A DNA stretch of 64,000 nt, taken from NCBI GenBank assembly GCA_006386115.1, contig VFIW01000091.1, positions 120,516-184,515 on the forward strand, given 5' to 3'. Positions 11,001 to 22,812 of the stretch are shown here, in pieces. Each line of letters opens with the position of its first letter. The first letter of the stretch is position 1. The notes under the pieces were generated by a model. It had not been told where the DNA came from. It was given only the letters and a program-made list of their open reading frames with translations, and searched no databases. Both the position numbers and the translations under genes were made by a program. The DNA comes from Globisporangium splendens (taxonomy: Eukaryota; Oomycota; Peronosporomycetes; Pythiales; Pythiaceae).

Positions 11001-13049
11001 ACAGAGTGAATTAGCCTTGACTCAGGACGAGCTTTTACAAACAAAAGAAACAAATCGAGCGAGGGAGATGACCGTGAAGCAGTTGCGTGACGACATCCAA
11101 ACCAAAGACCGTGGATTGACTGAGAAAGCTGAAGCAGTAGAGAACTTCAAGCTACTGATCGAGCAGATGGAGTCCTCCCGTGACCAGATGTTGTTTAAAG
11201 TGAAAACTCAGCAGCAGCAAATTCAACGGCATCACCAAGAAACAGAAGATTTGCAGAGCAAGCTGAGCTTAATCGAGAAGGAAGTGTTGTCCAAAGCCAC
11301 TGAGATTTCGTCTTTGAAAAAGCTGACGCGGACTTTGGACTCAGAAAAAGACAGTCTTCACGATCAGTTGGACACTTTGACAGAGAAATACCATGAAGTG
11401 GTCGAGCAGAATAACCAGCTTCGAGAAGGAGTGCAGAGCGAGTCGACGTCTGCCAATGCGTTGCAAGAACAACTGGTCGACTTGGTGAATCAGCTCAATG
11501 ATCAGGAAGACCGGCACAGAAAACTGCAGACGCATTGCTCACAGTTGGAAAGCGAGGTTGATCGGCTGGAGCATATCAAGGGAATGTATGAGGCCGAAAT
11601 GACAGCGCTTGCACAGGATCTAGAAAACATGACTATCGAAAACCAAGCTCTGAGCGAAGAGTGTACGCGCCTGCAGTTTGCACATCAATCTCAGAACCAA
11701 TCGACGAGCAGTCTCAAGATGTCGGTTCGGCAAGCTGAACGGGAACGCGACGCGCTCAATATCGAGCTCGAAGATTTGCGGCACACATACCGATCATTGA
11801 TCCAAGAGCACGAAGGAATGGAAAGAGCTCGCGCACAGGTTGCAGAATTGCATGAGGAGCTAGGTATCATGAATGAGGCTTTGCGAAAGCAAGTCACATC
11901 TCTGGAAAATGAGCTCCATGTGATGAAAGAGAAGCATGTGACGGCTTCGGCTGAAGCTGCCACATATCGGGACCAAGTTAGCTTCTTGACAGATAAACTT
12001 CAGACAAACGAGCAAGCGTTGGCGGAGACGGAAAATCGACAGCAAGATCTTCAGCACGAGCTTGAGACACAAAAGCAGATAGCTACTGAGATTTCCGCTC
12101 AAAGGTATGGTGCGCAAGCTCAAAATGCAGCAGTGTCTCAACGAATTGTGCACCTGGAAGCGAAACTCAGCAACAGCAAATTCGAAACGAGGGCTCTCCA
12201 GGAGAAATTGCAGGCAGAGCAATCGCAACGCAGAGCTCTTGAGGATCTTGTCACAAACCTGCGCCAAAAGATTGCTGCCAACGACACGTTGATTGGCCAT
12301 TTGGAAGAGCAACGTCAAACAATGGCACAAGAAATCCAGTCGACACATCAACGACGTGTCGTGGCAGATGAAATGGATATGTCCGAGCTGAACCACACAC
12401 CTCCGGAGCGTGGCCAAAATGATTCCAGACATGCTTTAAGTGGCCGAAATGGATCGAACGAAGCGTCTCCTTCGCTGTCTTCGCGATATCAATCTCGGGC
12501 AAATAGCGAGGTGCCTGCTTCAGAAAGTGATGGCGGGCTGGGGAATAGCGCATCGTCGCTTTTGCCACTACGCTCGTTGGAGGAGGCACAGCGAAAATGC
12601 AAAGAGCTGGAAGACAGACTCACTCAACAAGATGACACGATCAAGGTAAGAGCCCTCAGGAAACTATCGCATTTAACGGTCATCTTTTGATATTTATCCA
12701 CTATTGTGCTTTAGCAACTGGAGAGATCTCGAAGCAAGTTCAAGCGTTTCGCAGTAAAATACGAGCGCGAAATTGAGCAGGTGCGTTCTCCAGTGCTGCT
12801 TTAAAGGCTCAACTATCGCACGTGAAGTTGATTAATTCATATGGTTTCTCTCTGTGTATTTTTCTCGAACCAATAAAGCGTGACCGTCTCATCGACGAAT
12901 TGCGTACCTCGAACGCATCATCGTTCGTGTCACCAGATGCACGGCCACGGCACACCACCCGTTCTGCAGTATCTTCGTCGTCGTCGTCATCCGGCTCAAC
13001 AAGACGGAGAGATAGTTCAGCTAGAGCAGCAAACGTTGGGTCATCGTAA
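8070..13049 (+). CDS. CEP135/Bld10-like centriolar coiled-coil protein
   Basis: Eight exons join in phase: 8070-8180, 8290-8472, 8546-8686, 8763-8855, 8943-9415, 9504-12645, 12715-12780 and 12879-13049, giving 1,459 aa. The N-terminus (LQARLRSMSYRE, then PVTIESVPLVKRLLSDFLH, then NLTRENNSLHLEV, then IKRLQFLNGQKA) follows the conserved start of CEP135/Bld10, in which a short helix and a VExLPLVxKLFSDLxH segment precede the coiled coil. Residues 40 to about 1,370 are almost unbroken heptad coiled coil. The tail is Ser/Arg-rich and disordered. CEP135/Bld10 builds the cartwheel pinhead that links SAS-6 spokes to centriolar microtubules; the role here is inferred from the family. It is longer than the human protein (1,140 aa). 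All donors and acceptors are canonical. It is divergent from another predicted centriolar gene. Confidence 0.85.
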
Positions 13050-13557
13050 GCTCGTATGTGAGCAATCATGAGTACCTGTTACTGCAACCTGGTCTGAATT
13101 TTCTCTACCGTGAGAAGCTAATTTGCTGGATGGTTTGCAGCGTGTGCAAGTGGCGACATCTTTTCGTGCTGCCAATCGATGACGCCTAGTGCACACCAAG
13201 CATACCAGATCCAATCGGCAAGTTCGATGCTGAAGTCTGCCGCATGCACACCGATTACCGTCAACCGAGATCTGTAACATGTCAGCCTAATGCGCGTGAG
13301 CTGGATCGCGTTGTCTCGTGTTGCCGCTGCATTGCGCACGTGAGTATTAAGTACACGTGGCCGAGACGCTGCGAGTGCTAACAATAGTCCGACCTCATCT
13401 GGTGACGCTTACAAATGTCGTGCAATTGCAATGCATGCTTTTATTCATTCGTTGTCTTTGCGCCGAACAAGATGCCGAGCAAACGCGTGAAGGTATTACC
13501 AGCACGCCAAGCGCGATTGCAAGAACAAAAGGAATAAGACTGTCCCTATATCACAAC
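13050..13557. other. intergenic region, possible decayed 5' end of the next gene
   Basis: No convincing coding exon. A short open stretch from the ATG at 13289 (MRVSWIALSRVAAALR) ends at a GTGAGT donor and could be the first exon of the membrane-protein relic downstream, but nothing confirms the join. Confidence 0.25.
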
Positions 13558-15060
13558 AGTGTATCTCCAACGCCACAAGTGGCGAGGCAACTCAACAAGC
13601 AACACCACATTCGCCATCCAGTGCACACTGCGACGGCAGCATCCAGCTCTCGTTTGTCCAGGCATTCGGAGTCTTTGGTCTCGCGTTGCTGCTCGTCCTC
13701 ATGATGTGTATTGTGTAGACGACTTGGCTTATTATGCTCACTGTCGCACCAAACTGGACAGCAAATCGTTTGATGAACACGGCCGACTACGACGAAGGCA
13801 ATTTCTGGTTGATCGTGGAAACGGACTTTGGGATGAAAGTACTCAGTCTTTCTGGACTCATCCTCGTGATATTGAGCTACCTGTACGTGCTTCTGAAGAT
13901 GCTGATTTGGAGAAACTCATCCTCCAACTTGACAAAAGCTCTCTCGTCACGCGTTGGCCCGGCTCTCTCAAGTCGGACTTGGTTATCAAGCGGTTCGAGG
14001 TACCAAGACGTGTTGTCACTTTGGCAAGAACTGACGGGTTTTCAAGGAACATATCGCAAATTCTGTGTAAAGTGCACCTTGATGAAGGTTCTTTCTTGAT
14101 GTGGTGACTAATTTACTTCGCACCGTTTGAACGTAGAATCTCTGGCTAAAGTGCATCGACCTGACACTCGAAACCATTTCCCTAGTGCAAATGCTGGAAC
14201 TGGGATTTCCTGGCTCGCTCATTTACAGCTACGCGGTTCTATTGGCTGCAAACTCGGGCTCGTGCGTTGTGACCGTGTGGCTCGGAAAGCGGCACTCGGC
14301 CTTTCTCGAAGTCCTTGTCGACTCCATGCAAGTGATTATTGGCGCTCTTTGGAATTGAAGTTACACGACTAATTTGTACTCTCTCTCTCTGGCTAGGTTT
14401 GATCTGCTGTTTGCAGTGGTATTCCACATCGTTGTGCTCGCATATTGCTACAGCAACTTCGATTTTGACCGTGAAGCACTTCGGCTGTATCTTGCTGTCT
14501 TTCCTCCTGGCAGCTTCGAGCATCAAGCTCGGATGCTGGCAAATCCTTCCGAGATCTCTCTCTTTCGTGCCAGCTTTGACTCACTCCGGATCCTCACGAA
14601 GACGGACTTCATGCTACGCATCGGCATGAGTCTCTCATTTTGCTACCGATTCAAGCGCGTAGTGGAGGTTCAGATAGCGCGCCGACGACGTGCTCTGTCA
14701 CATCGCCATGACAGCCGGCATCTGCAGCTTGTTGGCCAGAGAAGTGTTCCGAGGTACTTTGGTGTGCCATTTTTGGCGTTTAGCGTTATCGTGGTCGTTG
14801 TGGCGCACAGATCGATCGCGGCTTCGTCTGCTGCATGCTCTGCGTATCTGGAGTGCGTGGTGATTGCGAAGCGGTGGAATACAGGTACCGTGTGTCCTTG
14901 CTTGGCGCTGATCGACGTGGATAAAGCTCCAAGGACGTACGACGAGTGGATGAATCCAGTGGACAAGATGGCAGCAGTGCGTGAGCTTGCGAAGTCCGGC
15001 GAACTGAGGTTCCTGCAATTGATCAACCGGAGACTTGAAGAGACGAGTCATCACTGTCCC
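13558..15060 (+). pseudogene. truncated multi-pass membrane protein of an oomycete LRR-membrane family
   Basis: Coding pieces: about 13558-14078, then 14136-14333, then from about 14399. They encode several hydrophobic helices (AFGVFGLALLLVLMMCIV; LSGLILVILSYLYVLLKM; FDLLFAVVFHIVVLAYC), then RASFDSLRILTKTDFMLRIGM and CLALIDVDKAPRTYDEWM. From memory, this pattern resembles large oomycete families with a membrane domain followed by leucine-rich repeats. Evidence of decay: an in-frame TAG at 13716-13718 just after the first helix, an exon join near 14333/14398 that does not keep phase, and loss of the expected LRR part. The coding pattern ends at about 15050-15080, where the next gene's antisense remnant begins. 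The original function is unknown. Confidence 0.5.
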
Positions 15061-16308
15061 ATGGGACGATACCCGATGCAGACACAGATTGAAGAGATGG
15101 TCGACCTGGATGCTCGAAATCGGTTCTCGCTCCACTTTCATGACGCGTTCTGCTTGGACCCATCCAAGACCAAATCCGGGCAGTACGACACAAACCCAGT
15201 CTGTACCCACGTAAAGAGCTTCCAAAACACGCGGCTCCTTTAGTGTGAATGTCATCTCGCCGTTTGCATCATACACTTGAGAACTCGCGGCTACGAGGCA
15301 GGATACCAGCACGTTTTCTTCTCGTTTATATCCAATGGGTAGACGTTCTGCTGCTGGATTGGCCAGCGTCTTTCGCATAGTCTCCACGTCTGCGGCGCTC
15401 AATTGCAACCTCGAGAGATCGGTCTTTTGCAGTTTAAAGTGCTCTTTGAATTGACGTACACGAGAGTAAAACAGACCAAACGCGAGCCATCGCCAGCACT
15501 CTCGCTTGTCACCCCCACTCACTTGATTTAGCGTCGCCACCAGCGAAAGCTCCTCCACCAAACATCCATACCGAAGCGAAGCGCACAGTGCGGCGAAATG
15601 TTGAACGCAGAGCGATGCGTTGTCGAGTGAGACGCACTTGAACCCACTTCCTATGAGGCCATTAGTGGTGGTGTGTGGCCGGATATCACCGAGATCGAAG
15701 ATTACTCCGACCAGCTTTTGCAATACATTTGCTTCGTCGCTGCTGTGATGCCTGGAAAACCCACACCACACAGCCGGATCTCTTCGATGTCGTGCTTCCC
15801 GACTTTTCTTGAGAATCTGCACGAGCGCTGAGAGCTGTTGCTTGTTCATTTGGTTGCTACTTAGATCCAAGGAGCGAATGTCGATAGTGTCTTTGCAGAT
15901 GGTATTTTGATCCAGCACAGATAATTGGTCCAGGGGTTGTCTGAGCAGCACCATCGAATGCGTATTCAAGAGCTCGCATTGCGTGAACTTGAGCCCAAAA
16001 GCAGCCGTTCGATGACAAGCAAGCTCTTTTGCGACCATCGACACAGAGTTTACTCTTTCGTCTGCAACCTGTGCGACAGTATCAAGGCGAAACTGCGAGG
16101 TCTCTAGTTTGTGGAAGTCAAACACGATCCGGAGAAACGCGTCGTGCGCCAGCGTCCGCAGGTACTGCGTCTCGTTACAACGGTGGTGGCGCACCTGACG
16201 ATCCACACAAACATACAGCGGCGGTGGGTCGGACAGCGTGAGAAACGCGTCCTCCCACCCCGCCACGCGGCGTGTCCACCGCAGGAGCGCGTCCAACGGC
16301 ACGTCCAT
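14698..16308 (-). pseudogene. truncated ribonuclease-inhibitor-type LRR protein
   Basis: The open frame runs to 14698, but gene-like sequence covers only about 16308-15060. First in-frame ATG at 16308 (MDVPLDALLRWTRRVAGW). It contains an RI-type leucine-rich repeat (DIRSLDLSSNQMNKQQLSALVQIL) and the segment LQLSAADVETMRKTLANPAAERLPIGY, then an SH3-like Trp/Tyr-rich part (YVGTDWVCVVLPGFGLGWV). The last 120 or so codons are merely the antisense of the neighbouring plus-strand gene, so the 3' part with further LRRs is missing. Oomycetes have families of such proteins of unknown role. It could still produce a chimeric protein, since the frame is open to the stop. Confidence 0.5.
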
Positions 16309-16656
16309 CTCTTGAACGAAGCGCTCGCAGCACGAGTCGGAGGCATCGCCGTCGCCATTACCCACTGATGCCGTGGCTGGTTGCTGATTTGTTCTCACTT
16401 CAGATTTCTCCAACAAAAGAAAGTCCCTCGTCAGAATGGCATGGACAGAGAGCTATATATCTTAACAGACAAATCGCTTGTCAGCGGTGGCTAGAAGTCA
16501 AGCGCTACTTCCGAGATAAACACGATTCATGACTTCCAACCAATTCGCTACATTATAAACGTTTTTTTCACTTATACAAAAAGCCAGAGATTGTGTTAGT
16601 GGACAGCGAAATGCTACTTGCTGCTTGGTAGTGCGCAAAGACTAATGCCCTAACAT

Positions 16657-18243
16657 TCACGCCACTGGCACGATCTGCATCATCAGCTGGCCACGAATCG
16701 GATGCGTCAGCGAGAAGTCGTACGTAATGTGCTGGCCCGCGACGAGCTCCAAGTGGAACTTGGAGAGGACCATCGAAGCAATGATCTTCATCTCCATCAT
16801 CGCCAGGTTCATTCCCAGACACAAGCGAGGGCCTGCGTGAAAAGCGGGAAATTTGAACGACGTCATCGAGATCATTTTCCCCGTTTCTGCGTCAATCCAG
16901 CGCTCCGGCTTGAACTGCTTGGCATCTGCACCCCATACGTGCGTCATGCGTGCCAACAAATACGATGAGACCATCGCAGCTTGTCCCTTCCTGATGAATG
17001 AACCATCGCTCAGAACCACGTCCTTGTTTGCTTGCTTCACGTTCGATGGTACTGACGGGTACAGTCGCAGTGTCTCGCGCAGTGTTGCCTCCAAGTACAG
17101 CAGTTCGTTGGTTTGTTCCATCGATGGTGTCTGAATGCGACCACTCATCAAATCAGGGAGTTTGCTGGCGATCTCATTGCGAATCTTGGTCTCCACATCC
17201 GGATTCTGGCTCAAACAGTAGAAGAACCAGCTGAGCGCTTGCGCCGTGGTGTCGCGACCAGCGATTAAAAAGTTGACGACGATGTCGCGGAGGAACACGG
17301 GGTCGAATGAACCGCTGGAGCTGGTGTTGCTACTCACGTTGTCCAGGAAGAGAGACACGATGTCCTTCTTGCCTGAGGTGCTGCTACTTTCTGGAGTGGA
17401 GTGAGTTCGCGACGCTCGATTGGCTAATGACTTCTGGATGATACCAAACACGGTGTCGTCAATCGTTCGGATATTGGCTTTGAGCTCTCGCTCCGCTCCA
17501 AGGTTCAACCACCGTTGTGTCTTCCAGATCAGCCCAGGGCGAGTAAATCGCCGCATCAGAATACGTTGCGCGCTGTCAAACGCTGCTTGGAAGGGGTGTT
17601 CAGTCTCAGCGTCAAGCGCACCGAGTTCAACACCAAATCCAATTTCAGCGAACGTCTCAATCGTGAAGCGGTTCAGTAAACTGAAGAGATCGATGGACTT
17701 GTTGGCTTGCGCCGCTTGATTCAGGATCTTGTTCAAAACAAGACCATGTTTTTGCACGCTTTCGGTCATCGACTCACGCAGCGAGCGCAACGAGAACAGG
17801 TTGCTCGCCGTCTTGCGTTGGTGGACCCACTTGGATCCGTCCACAGCGAAGATGCCATCACCGAGTAGATCTCTCAGGATCGTGATCATGCGCGGTCCTT
17901 TGTCAAAGGTTTCGAAGTGGGTCTTCAGCACATCTTCGAACAGTTCTGGCGAGCTCAGCACAGCGACGTCATTTTCGCCCATGATCCGCATCCAAAACGT
18001 CTGGCCATTGAAGCTCTCGCACTGCTCGACAAACCAATCGTGCATATGGTGCATATGCATCGCCGATTGGAGGGTATTATACAGGATCGGGAGGGTTCCC
18101 TTTGGACGTCGGCGTGGTTCGACATGCTTTGGAAGTGAGAGCCTCTCATACACGACTTGCCCAACGTGGATGACAGCCAGAAGTGTCACGGAGAGCAGCC
18201 CGACTTGCTGCCAGAAGTTGAGGTAGTCGAGTGCAGCCCACAT
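16657..18243 (-). CDS. cytochrome P450, CYP86-clan-like (copy 1)
   Basis: Heme monooxygenase of 528 aa in a single exon. An N-terminal membrane anchor lies at about residues 10-31. The oxygen-binding I-helix (AGRDTTAQALSWFF, about residues 325-340), the K-helix ETLR, the PERW motif and the heme loop FHAGPRLCLG with its Cys near residue 473 are all present. AGRDTTA plus ALSWFF is characteristic of the CYP86/94/704 fatty-acid omega-hydroxylase clan, so a fatty-acyl substrate and ER-membrane location are inferred. No key residue is missing. It is about 94 % identical to the second copy at 37859-39445, and the 45 bp before the two ATGs are also alike (both contain AAGCAACCTTCCAA), so promoter and gene were duplicated together. 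The start is the only ATG before the anchor. Confidence 0.92.
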   Translation of the reverse strand: MWAALDYLNFWQQVGLLSVTLLAVIHVGQVVYERLSLPKHVEPRRRPKGTLPILYNTLQSAMHMHHMHDWFVEQCESFNGQTFWMRIMGENDVAVLSSPELFEDVLKTHFETFDKGPRMITILRDLLGDGIFAVDGSKWVHQRKTASNLFSLRSLRESMTESVQKHGLVLNKILNQAAQANKSIDLFSLLNRFTIETFAEIGFGVELGALDAETEHPFQAAFDSAQRILMRRFTRPGLIWKTQRWLNLGAERELKANIRTIDDTVFGIIQKSLANRASRTHSTPESSSTSGKKDIVSLFLDNVSSNTSSSGSFDPVFLRDIVVNFLIAGRDTTAQALSWFFYCLSQNPDVETKIRNEIASKLPDLMSGRIQTPSMEQTNELLYLEATLRETLRLYPSVPSNVKQANKDVVLSDGSFIRKGQAAMVSSYLLARMTHVWGADAKQFKPERWIDAETGKMISMTSFKFPAFHAGPRLCLGMNLAMMEMKIIASMVLSKFHLELVAGQHITYDFSLTHPIRGQLMMQIVPVA

Positions 18244-18823
18244 TGGAGAAGGGCTGGAGGAAGGCTGGAGCTTTTGGAAGGTTGCTTATTGAGTAGTGGG
18301 CGAAGCGCAGAATGCGCTCCTACTGCAATGCCGACTTCGACTTGAAGTTCAAGATGGTCTCCAGTATTTCCACCAATGCGCCGTCATTGGGTGGCCTGCT
18401 CGGTACGAAAACATCACCGATGATCACGCCGAACCATCATTCCACTCTGATAATTGTTCTTGTCAAGATAAAGAGTTTAGTTTGTATAAGATGCCATCTT
18501 ATAGTTATAATATAGAGGTAATGGAGGGAATGCAGGATGTTGCGTCTGTCCTCTCTATGATGCAAAATGAGACGTGACATAATCATTTCGCTAAAAAGCA
18601 TCTCAACTGATCAACTGTTCAGCTGATTGACCATTGAGCCTCCTATACTTGGTATACCTTTCATAATTAGTCAATAAGCAATCGCGACTACAGAGGGTGT
18701 AGGGTCCGATATTTGTCTTTATCTTTATAAGGTGAGGTATATTTAGGTTCATCGTCGTGACCTATAATATCCATTCTCCTACCTAATCTTCATTACGAAT
18801 TTCATCTAGGAGTGTAAATGTGT
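18244..18823. other. promoter side of P450 copy 1; AT-rich spacer
   Basis: The first 200 bp upstream of the P450 keep partial similarity to the same region of copy 2. The rest, to 18823, is AT-rich with no open frame and no repeat that I could recognise. Confidence 0.4.
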
Positions 18824-20890
18824 CTATAGCGCGGATTGCACTAGATCACTTCTAATTGCTAAATAATCTTTGACCAGGATGGCATGTTCTCTTGGTCCTA
18901 TGTGAGGCTGCCTTGTGTTGTCCAATGACCTTGGGTCTTCCGAACTTCTCACAAGCCAATGCATGACGTCGTTGTCAAGATCCTGGGTGAGATTGTTGAA
19001 AACAGCTCTTTGAGTTGGGAAGTGGACCTGCGTTGAGGTTCTGGTATCCATGGCTAGGTTGGCGGCTGAGTCCGCCATCTTGTTGAAGGCACGGTAGTGA
19101 TGGTACCATCCTCGGATGCCGATGCAATCCGCGAGTCGTCGACTTGTCTGGTATAAACGTGCCAATCGGTGCTGTCGAGGGACCGATGCATTCGCTGCTG
19201 GGAGATAATGAGTGCACTGTCTCCAATCACGTACAACGGTTCGAAGTGACTGCGTTGGGCTTCTCGGAGTCCATGTATGAGACCCCAGTACTCGGCAAGG
19301 TTGTTGGTCGTGTCCTTCCTGCTATACGCCATGCTCGCGGCCCAAATTACACTGGCTGTGTGCGAGTCCTTATGGACACGCACGGTAATGGATCCAGTCC
19401 CTCCTGGTCCTGGATTGCCGCGTGATCCACCATCGAAAAACAACAGGTAAACGCCGCGAGTATCACTTGGAGTCAAGGGGATGGCGTCGATTTGGCTGAG
19501 AAAGCAGTCGGCATATGCCTTGAGAACTGCTGCAACCGTGTGACCGTCCGAGTCTCCAGCTTGCGCTTCAGCGAGTCGTGCGAGGTTTCGCATTCCTGCC
19601 TCTAATCTGGTCATCATGATCGCCATCTCAGCAGTCGATTCGATTGGATCCGAACCCATGCGTCGCAGATGCGCACACCAAATGGCTTGTATGAGCGACG
19701 CGCTCATATATCGCCACAGCATGTGTGCGGCGGGATAGAGATGACCTTGGAGATGTTCAGTGGAGAACTTGTGTCCGATAATGTGTCTCTTGATCGTGGT
19801 CCATGCATGCCTTGGAGTATCTGGTAGATCCAGACTGAAGATCTAGATTGCGGGGTCGTGACCAGGAGTGATTCCGATCTTCGCCCATAGCGCATAAAAG
19901 TAGTTCCACACCAGTTTGGCTTTCGGACACTCACAGAATAGATGTTGAACAGAAGATTGGACAACTTGGGAGCATTCGGGATTCGAGCAGGACAGATCAG
20001 CTTTCTCCTAGTTCCACATGGAGAGTCGGTTGGCTTTCAGCCGGAGAAGAGTCTGGGCTGTATAAACTGTAATCCCTGGGATGTTGTGTAATTCGCTCCA
20101 CTGGATTAATTGCAGTCCTGGCCACAGAGATCCTGCTGTATGGACAGCTTTGTTGACTGCTGCATATCGAGTATCTTTGCCAATTTGTGTCCTCGTTGCT
20201 GCAACTTGTTGCCGATAGAAAGATCTGGTCGTATTGTATCGTCCGTTGCCACCCCATAGTTGTACGATTCTTGTGAAACGTGGATGTGCATGGAACGACA
20301 CCTTCTGCCCGTTCAAGTCTCTTGTTGCCATGACGTCACAGTCCATTGCGGAGTGAACTGTATGCGTAGCTTTGACTAGGGTCGTGTCGACGTTGGTCAG
20401 AGTTGCTTCACTGGTGTGCAGATGCCATTCGTGGTTATAATGACGTTGCCCGTTGTACAGCCGAAGCACATTTTTTTGCTGTGGTCGATACAGAAGCTGT
20501 GGGAAGTTGGATACCAACGTAGCACATAACCGCTCGAGCGCTCGAATTGACGGCCGGGAGAATCCGGAGATTCCACATGTTGGGATGAAGTTAAGCACTC
20601 CTGGTCTTATCCACTCCCATCGAAGTATGTTGCCCAGTTGTGCTGTTCCAACTGATAATGATGTGTGAGCAAGCTTGTAAGGGGACGTTGGATCACGAAG
20701 CCACCACGCAGGCGAGGTCAGGTATGGCAACCTGCTGCACAGAATGTCCCACGTAGCGTTCGTCCCTTCAGCGATGATACCTGGGAGCCCTGTCGAACAT
20801 TTTAGATGCTGCGGTCGATCTGGAACACATCGCCGTCCCATTGAGTCTTCACATTGGTCGACTTTGAGTGCTCGTAACACCAAACAACGA
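18824..20890 (-). mobile_element. LINE (non-LTR retrotransposon) 3' remnant with RNase H
   Basis: 5'-truncated end of an ORF2-like protein, broken into at least three frames: 20883-20008, about 20000-19850, and 19722-18824. In order: a post-RT region; a Cys-rich segment (CSNPEC, then HLFCEC); then an RNase HI domain with DGGSRGNPGPGG (about 19430-19395), the conserved Glu in NNLAEY, GDSALI and a basic helix ending KMADSAANLAM. The reverse transcriptase itself is lost. The domain order matches the larger LINE at 40690-44138, but the sequence is clearly divergent, so it is another lineage of the same family. It is non-functional. Confidence 0.8.
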
Positions 20891-22232
20891 CTTTATCACG
20901 TTCGCTGGGCTCATAGTGTCGAGATGGAGCGACGCAACTATGCTGGCGCCGTTGTCACAATGTATCACGTCTGTGGTTGCCCCTTTGAATTGCATCTAAG
21001 CGGCGTGATTCGTCGAAGAAGCCCAGTGTTGTGCAGAAATTTCCCCGATGACCTGATCGATGGTGAGCGGATCCGATATTTGTACAAAGACCAGAGGAAT
21101 TTTTTAACGGGAGTTTTCTGTAAAGAAGACCGAAAAACGTAGGCTCGTCGCAAACAACGAAAACCGCAGTAAAACATCTTGATGCAAAACTTTCACACCC
21201 AACTAGATCGACATTCTGCCATTTTACTTGTAAGAACAAATCCCTGTATATATGCAGTTACTTGCACGAGATTGAGCATCAAGGCGACCTCGTCGCCTCA
21301 TTTTCATGCAAATTGTTGGTCTTGGACATGCCTCGAGGGAATATTTGCGCACAAGGGATAGGTTAGCATGTCTGCGGTTGTGCTCTCTCTCGACGAATTT
21401 TCATTCAATGATGTATTGGCGAGAGAGAGAATGCCTGTAAAAAGTGATATCCGCATGAAAAGAACCTTCCCCTCCAGTATCTACTGGCAACACACATTTT
21501 GGAGTGTCTATCCGTCAGTCCGCAACAGCCCATTTCGTATAAAATTGCACAACCTTTACAGATCCGAATGTTTTACACTTTGTTCCAGTATAGCTCTATT
21601 GTCGTGGTCTTTTGCTTTTTGGGCGGTTTTGTCCCGGATACGTATCCCAAACTGTACAATGGTAGCACGCAAGCCCGCCAGTCAGTCCTATACCTCCCTA
21701 TTCCCTTCGCCAAAGCATAAAACTGGTATTTTTCCTTCACTTCTGATTGGGTAAAAACATGCATTTTGGTCGAAAACGTGCGCTCATCGCAAACAATGCC
21801 ATTTCATAGGACAAAAATTGTAGCAAGAGAGAACCAGGGGACCTTCACTCTTGCGTGTTCTCTTCAACACCTTCAGTCGGCATTTGAAAGCAAAAGAGCG
21901 CGAGCGAAGACGAGGTGAGCTGCATTTTGTGTGGGTGTGGGCGGGTTTCCGCCTCCGTGTGTTTGCACGCGTGCGTGTTGTAATAATTCACGTTACATTT
22001 TGTGTGTTGTGTTGTAGAAATGCTAAAGAATCACACCATTACAGTTTCGGGAGTTCCGCTTGCTGGGATAACTGGTACCTTCAGGGCATGCCGAGGACTC
22101 AGTGTGGTACAGTTAGAGGGACCACAGAGCGTGGTTATAAACCTTAGTCATCCATTAGGCAGTAGCGTCACTGTATGAAGCATCGTATCGCTGCAGTGCA
22201 CGCCACGCCACGCCACGCCCACTCCGAGCGAG
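20891..22232. other. unassigned region with a diverged direct repeat and a CCACG microrepeat
   Basis: No protein in any frame resembles a known family. Two similar stretches, about 21127-21160 and 21768-21800 (both contain CGCAAACAA), are direct repeats 640 bp apart. A well-formed intron-like pair (GTGAGC at 21916, TTGTAG ending at 22018) may belong to a gene fragment cut by the adjacent LTR. CCACG is repeated at about 22200-22222. Confidence 0.3.
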
Positions 22233-22278
22233 TGTAAGAGGGCGCTGTTCACAACAGTTCCTCAAACACGGCACACAC
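22233..22278 (-). repeat. 46-bp end of a family-2 LTR, minus orientation
   Basis: The reverse complement of this stretch matches the last 46 bp or so of the LTR that ends at 36035 (shared GTGTGTGCCGTGTTTGAGG and GTGAACAGCGCCC), with a few substitutions. It directly abuts the LTR starting at 22279. It is the truncated tail of a family-2 LTR, inverted relative to the copy on the right. Confidence 0.65.
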
Positions 22279-22812
22279 TGTAACCGGACACTTCCGAGTT
22301 ACGCAGCACGGCACGTGTGTGAGGAAGCGTATGCAACGCTTCTCTCAAGGACTCTGTTCCGAGAGCGGTTGCCTGCTTCCTGCAGTGCAACAATCGGTTA
22401 CCTATAGGTCTCTATAGAGTAACCGTCGATAACCAAAGACTCAGTTAACGGTAAAAATGGAACTGTTTATTTGTTGGAGGTTGCCCTCTGTAGAACAACC
22501 TGGATTATCTTTATGTAACTATGAACAATAGCAATCTCAAGTGTAATTACTCCCCATGGGGCAATGAGTGGCTATGAAAGACTAACGCTAGTTGTCTTAT
22601 GTGATTGGATGAAATGCATGTTCAATTATGTCCAATCGGAGGCGCCGTCACTCAGACTGGCTGCCGGCTCCACCGTGAAGGTTCGAGCAAGTACGACGAA
22701 CCTCATGGTTCGGTCTCAAACTTGTTGCGCGTACTCTACGTACCGCAAGGTTCGGTTTGGTTGTGTGGCACAACACAAGTGCTTAACCATGTTACAGTGT
22801 AACCCCGCTACA
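22279..22812 (-). repeat. 3' LTR of element 1
   Basis: 534 bp. On the plus strand it begins TGTAACCGGACACTTC and ends CCCCGCTACA. Nearly identical to 30293-30827; differences include aacctgga context changes near 22489 and the CTACA/TTACA end. Confidence 0.9.

Noticed and set aside
22188..22225. CRISPR-like array from the CCACG repeats
   Set aside because: A plain five-base microrepeat without spacers, in a eukaryotic genome.
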